Below are positions 60,659-64,000 of a DNA stretch of 64,000 nucleotides, one piece after another; the stretch's first letter is position 1, and each line of letters begins with the position of its first letter. The stretch comes from Hanstruepera ponticola. Lineage in GTDB: Bacteria > Bacteroidota > Bacteroidia > Flavobacteriales > Flavobacteriaceae. The position numbers were made by a program, and so were the translations under genes. A model generated the notes under the pieces. It saw nothing but the letters and a program-made list of their open reading frames with translations. It did no database searches and was not told the DNA's origin. The DNA is taken from the NCBI RefSeq assembly GCF_012931685.1, contig NZ_JABANC010000004.1, forward strand, positions 62,001-126,000, in the 5' to 3' direction.

Positions 60659-62992
60659 TTAACTAATAACCTCCAATTTAGCAAAGCGGAGTAACAACTT
60701 CTTGACGCCTCCATTATTAAATTTTATTTCAGCTTTAACATCACTTCCAGTTCCTTCAATTTTTAGGACTTCGCCTTTTCCAAATCGCAAATGTTCAACA
60801 ATATTACCAACTGCCAACTTACTATCAAATAAATTGGTATTACCTGATGTTTTTGAAACTGGTTTTAGGTTTTTTGGGGTTGAAATTGTTTTCTTTTCAA
60901 TTTTATTTACTGTTGTTCTTCCTTTTTTTATTGTTGGTTGAACTGGTTTTTTGAATCTAATTTTATTAGGTTCAACATCACCAAAAATATCGGCATCCAA
61001 CATAGGATTGAAGCGTCGCTCTTCAATTGGTGTTACAACATCGAGATATTGATCATCTATTTCTTCTATGAATCTACTAGGTTCAGAATCGATTAACTTT
61101 CCCCAACGATAACGTGACAAAGCATAAGTTAAGTAAGCTTGTTTTTCGGCACGTGTTAAAGCCACATAAAACAATCGTCGCTCCTCCTCCAACTCGCTAC
61201 GTGTGTTCATGCTCATAGCACTTGGGAATAAGTCTTCCTCCATACCAACAATATACACATATGGAAACTCTAATCCTTTGGCTAAATGGATAGTCATTAA
61301 AGCCACATGGTTACTATCACCTTTGTCAGCATCTAAATCAGTGGCAAGCGCTACATCTTCTAAAAATTCTGCTAATGAAGCCGTAGCATCAACGATTTCC
61401 TTTTGTCCTTCAACAAAATCTTTGATACCATTTAAAAGCTCTTCGATATTTTCCATTCTAGCAATGCCTTCAGGTGTACCATCTTTATTGAATTCCCGAA
61501 TTAAACCACTAGCCTTCACAACATGTTCAGCTAATTCAAAGGCATTAGCTTTTTCATTCAATACCTGAAAACTTTTGATTAAAGTCACAAAGTTTTTGAG
61601 TTTTGTTTTTGTTCCAGAGTTTACTCCAATATCTAGCTTATCGATATTTTCAAGAACTTCAAAAATGGTGCGCTCATATCCATTGGCTGCTACGATAAGC
61701 TTATCTAAAGTAGTTTGACCAATTCCTCGAGCTGGATAATTTATAACACGTTTTAAGGCTTCTTCATCGGCTGGATTAATAACCAATCGTAAATACGACA
61801 ATACATCCTTAATCTCTTTACGTTGATAAAATGACAACCCTCCATAAATACGATAAGGGATGTCACGCTTTCGCAAGGCATCCTCTATGGCACGTGATTG
61901 GGCATTTGTACGATACAGCACAGCAAAATCACTATTCTGAAGTTGATTTTGCATTTTATTTTCAAAAATAGAACTGGCTACATAACGTCCCTCGTCACCA
62001 TCCGTTAAAGAGCGATTGACAATAATTTTAGACCCTTCGTCATTAGCTGTCCATACAACCTTGTCTAATTTGGTTTGGTTTTTATCAATAATAGAATTAG
62101 CAGCATTAACTATATTTTTTGTGGAACGATAGTTCTGCTCTAATCGAAACACTTTTACATCATCATAATCGCGTTGAAAATTGAGTATGTTATTAATATT
62201 AGCGCCACGAAAAGCATAAATACTTTGTGCGTCATCACCAACTACACAAATATTTTGAAATCTATCAGAAAGTGCTCGAACAATTAAATATTGAGAATGA
62301 TTGGTATCTTGATACTCATCTACTAAAATATACCGAAACTTATCTTGATATCTAGCCAATACGTCAGGGAATCTTGTAAGCAATTCATTGGTTTTTAACA
62401 ATAAATCATCAAAATCCATAGCACCAGCTTTAAAGCAGCGATCAACATAGTTTTTATATATTTCACCTAAACGTGGGCGCCTAGCCATCGTATCGGCTTC
62501 AACTAATTCCGGATTTTGAAAATAGGCTTTAACGGTTATTAGGCTGTTTTTATAAGAAGAAATTCGGGAGCGAACCTGTTTGTATTTATACACATCTTTA
62601 TCCAATCCCATTTCTTTAATAATTGAAGCAATCAACCTATCAGAATCTTGTGTGTCATAAATAGTAAAATTGCTAGGAAAGCCTAATTTATCCGCTTCGA
62701 AACGTAAGATTTTAGCAAATACCGAGTGAAATGTACCCATCCAAAGATTTTTGGCTTCACTCTCACCGACAATGGTAGCAATACGTGCTTTCATTTCACG
62801 AGCTGCCTTATTGGTAAATGTTAGAGCCAGTATATTAAAGGGATCAATACCTTGACTCATTAAATAGGCTATACGATATGTTAAAACTCGCGTTTTGCCA
62901 GAACCTGCTCCAGCAATAACAATCATGGGCCCTTCTTTTTGTATCGTAGGTGCTAATTGCGCATCATTTAACTGACTTAAATACTTTTCCAA
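60659..62992 (-). CDS. uvrD: ATP-dependent DNA helicase UvrD/PcrA
   Basis: 777 aa. Superfamily 1A helicase: Walker A AGAGSGKTR (27-35), DDLLLKTNELLT, VDEYQDTNHSQYLI, QSIYAFRGA, and the C-terminal ALMTIHLAKGLEFPYVYIVGMEEDLFP. A 60-residue Tudor-like tail (FGKGEVLKIEGTGSDVKAEIKFNNGG) interacts with RNA polymerase in PcrA. It unwinds DNA in repair and replication. Shares function with UvrA, encoded at 41338. Confidence 0.93.
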   Translation of the reverse strand: MEKYLSQLNDAQLAPTIQKEGPMIVIAGAGSGKTRVLTYRIAYLMSQGIDPFNILALTFTNKAAREMKARIATIVGESEAKNLWMGTFHSVFAKILRFEADKLGFPSNFTIYDTQDSDRLIASIIKEMGLDKDVYKYKQVRSRISSYKNSLITVKAYFQNPELVEADTMARRPRLGEIYKNYVDRCFKAGAMDFDDLLLKTNELLTRFPDVLARYQDKFRYILVDEYQDTNHSQYLIVRALSDRFQNICVVGDDAQSIYAFRGANINNILNFQRDYDDVKVFRLEQNYRSTKNIVNAANSIIDKNQTKLDKVVWTANDEGSKIIVNRSLTDGDEGRYVASSIFENKMQNQLQNSDFAVLYRTNAQSRAIEDALRKRDIPYRIYGGLSFYQRKEIKDVLSYLRLVINPADEEALKRVINYPARGIGQTTLDKLIVAANGYERTIFEVLENIDKLDIGVNSGTKTKLKNFVTLIKSFQVLNEKANAFELAEHVVKASGLIREFNKDGTPEGIARMENIEELLNGIKDFVEGQKEIVDATASLAEFLEDVALATDLDADKGDSNHVALMTIHLAKGLEFPYVYIVGMEEDLFPSAMSMNTRSELEEERRLFYVALTRAEKQAYLTYALSRYRWGKLIDSEPSRFIEEIDDQYLDVVTPIEERRFNPMLDADIFGDVEPNKIRFKKPVQPTIKKGRTTVNKIEKKTISTPKNLKPVSKTSGNTNLFDSKLAVGNIVEHLRFGKGEVLKIEGTGSDVKAEIKFNNGGVKKLLLRFAKLEVIS

Positions 62993-63084
62993 AACTCTCT
63001 TTTTTCAAAGTGTGAAAATAAGTATTGTAAAACGTTTATGGCTCGTGAATTATGAATAATTATAAACAATTTATGTCAAAAAAT

Positions 63085-64000
63085 TTATTCAATTGTTAAG
63101 GCCTTTATCAGGCCTGCTCTAGTACTAATCCATATATAGTTGAAAACAGATTTAGTTTTATCGCGCTCAATATTAGATTTTGTGACTTCTTTAAAGCTAC
63201 TATTCCCATTCTTACTATTTTTTGAAACAAACAGATTAAATACTTTTGAAAGAATTTTGTTTTTATCCTTTCCGTTCTTTTTTAATGCAACCACATCAAA
63301 ATGTTTATATTTTACTTTAAAATCAATTTTTGATTCTTGTGAATTGCCACTAATTGTTAAATATGTTTTATCAAGCTCACCTTCAAGACGCTTATTAAAA
63401 TTTGGTACTGTAAAATCATTTAAATTGTCAGCTTGTAAATTACTCGCTTCAGCCTGAAATAAAAATAAATCAGATTGATTATTAACATCAAATTGCCACG
63501 TAGCTTGTAAAGGTGCATGATTCATGAAATTGGCATCTATTTCAATAATAGTTTGAACAGGTGATTTATAGGTATTACTAAAGTTTTGAACTGTTGCATT
63601 GAAATCTGAAAATGTAATAATTCCAGCCACATTATCCACTCTTACTTTTTCTTCGTATTGGATATTAGCATTATTGATGCTAATGGTGTCTAACTTCAAA
63701 TAAAAATTTAAATCCCTTAACATTTTGCTGTATAATGGTTTTATTCTTAAGTCATCATTAACCAATTTATCCCTATACACATTAATTGTAGAATTATAAA
63801 CAGTTGTTTTTGTTGAAGCTACAAGAGAAATTGAATCTATCAATCTTTCTAAATTAAAATCTTTTAACCATACCGAATCAGCTTCTATATCATAATGGTC
63901 ACGTTCATTGATAATAATACTTGACAGTTTTTCCTTTGAATACTTTGTTTTTAATCTAAAATCTCTAATTACACTAGTTTCATTTTTAAATTCGGAGTTT
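63085..64000 (-). CDS. AsmA/DUF748-like protein, C-terminal part (cut by window end)
   Basis: At least 304 codons are open; no stop is met before the window edge, so the start lies beyond base 64000, and the in-frame TTG at 63843 is not the start. The visible part is a series of beta strands with repeated short motifs (ITFSDFNATVQNF, ATWQFDVNNQSDLFLF, FKVKYKHFDVVAL), as in AsmA-like outer-membrane/periplasmic proteins. The C-terminal KSVFNYIWISTRAGLIKAL matches the end of the family. Family assignment is tentative. Confidence 0.6.
   Translation of the reverse strand, partial: NSEFKNETSVIRDFRLKTKYSKEKLSSIIINERDHYDIEADSVWLKDFNLERLIDSISLVASTKTTVYNSTINVYRDKLVNDDLRIKPLYSKMLRDLNFYLKLDTISINNANIQYEEKVRVDNVAGIITFSDFNATVQNFSNTYKSPVQTIIEIDANFMNHAPLQATWQFDVNNQSDLFLFQAEASNLQADNLNDFTVPNFNKRLEGELDKTYLTISGNSQESKIDFKVKYKHFDVVALKKNGKDKNKILSKVFNLFVSKNSKNGNSSFKEVTKSNIERDKTKSVFNYIWISTRAGLIKALTIE

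Noticed and set aside
63841-63843. TTG as start codon of the last minus-strand gene
   Set aside because: The frame stays open to the window end and has coding character beyond it.

Overview
The window is AT-rich bacterial DNA with the hallmarks of a Bacteroidota genome, most likely a marine-type member of the Flavobacteriaceae. These hallmarks are a GldF/GldG gliding-motility protein, a type IX secretion C-terminal sorting domain on a secreted nuclease, fused alpha/beta 2-oxoacid dehydrogenase E1, the -7 promoter element TAnnTTTG, almost no Shine-Dalgarno sequences, and many Flavobacteria-type conserved proteins. No rRNA, tRNA, CRISPR array or intact insertion sequence was seen.

Region by region. 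1-6.6 kb: the tail of an M42 aminopeptidase, a Nudix hydrolase, a PrsW-like membrane protease, then a biotin-dependent acyl-CoA carboxylase operon (biotin carrier, biotin carboxylase, carboxyltransferase). That operon is interrupted by a small GIY-YIG nuclease gene bracketed by two ~75-bp direct repeats made of hairpins. 6.7-14.2 kb: an MFS exporter, MarC, a C45-type hydrolase, DinB, a NYN-LOTUS protein, a probable small RNA, DUF2200, TfoX, PurC and PhoH. 14.3-21.5 kb: SAM hydrolase, a small monooxygenase-like protein, a one-piece GldFG, DnaN, MscS with two unknown partners, and a DUF4870 protein. 21.8-28.3 kb is an accessory block of remnants and selfish genes, all on the minus strand: a frameshifted UDG-like gene, a 1-kb gene-free hairpin-rich stretch, an HTH/coiled-coil protein of unknown function, an AbiE toxin-antitoxin pair with a frameshifted toxin, and the decayed end of a DUF3987 primase-like gene. 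28.3-44.2 kb returns to core genes: a 2H phosphoesterase, MnmE, a TlpA-like lipoprotein, rhomboid, a lipid A acyltransferase, a class V aminotransferase, GlmM, a five-gene run with gamma-glutamyltransferase and an ATP-grasp ligase, and UvrA. 44.2-64 kb: a tiny membrane protein, a LOG protein, a T9SS nuclease coupled to an M1-like outer-membrane protein, E1 alpha/beta, an AprA-like methyltransferase, HolA, an orphan HsdR-N nuclease domain coupled to a glycosyltransferase, an OmpA lipoprotein, TsaC/Sua5, a two-lobed aspartic protease coupled to a triple-CBM48 secreted protein, UvrD/PcrA, and the end of an AsmA-like protein cut by the window edge.

How the genes work together. The carboxylase genes form one enzyme; mnmE and tsaC both serve tRNA modification; dnaN and holA supply the replisome clamp and clamp loader; uvrA and uvrD serve excision repair. 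The main candidate for something undescribed is the GIY-YIG unit at 3750-4440. Its flanking hairpin doublets supply the last codons of the biotin carboxylase, which looks like a small mobile or repeat-maintaining element. The other points worth following are the 5'-defined small RNA candidate at 11.1-11.3 kb, the AbiE operator pair with a broken toxin, the secreted aspartic protease/CBM48 pair, and the M1-like protein that has lost its zinc ligands.

All calls come from reading the sequence and recalled family knowledge; no database search was run.
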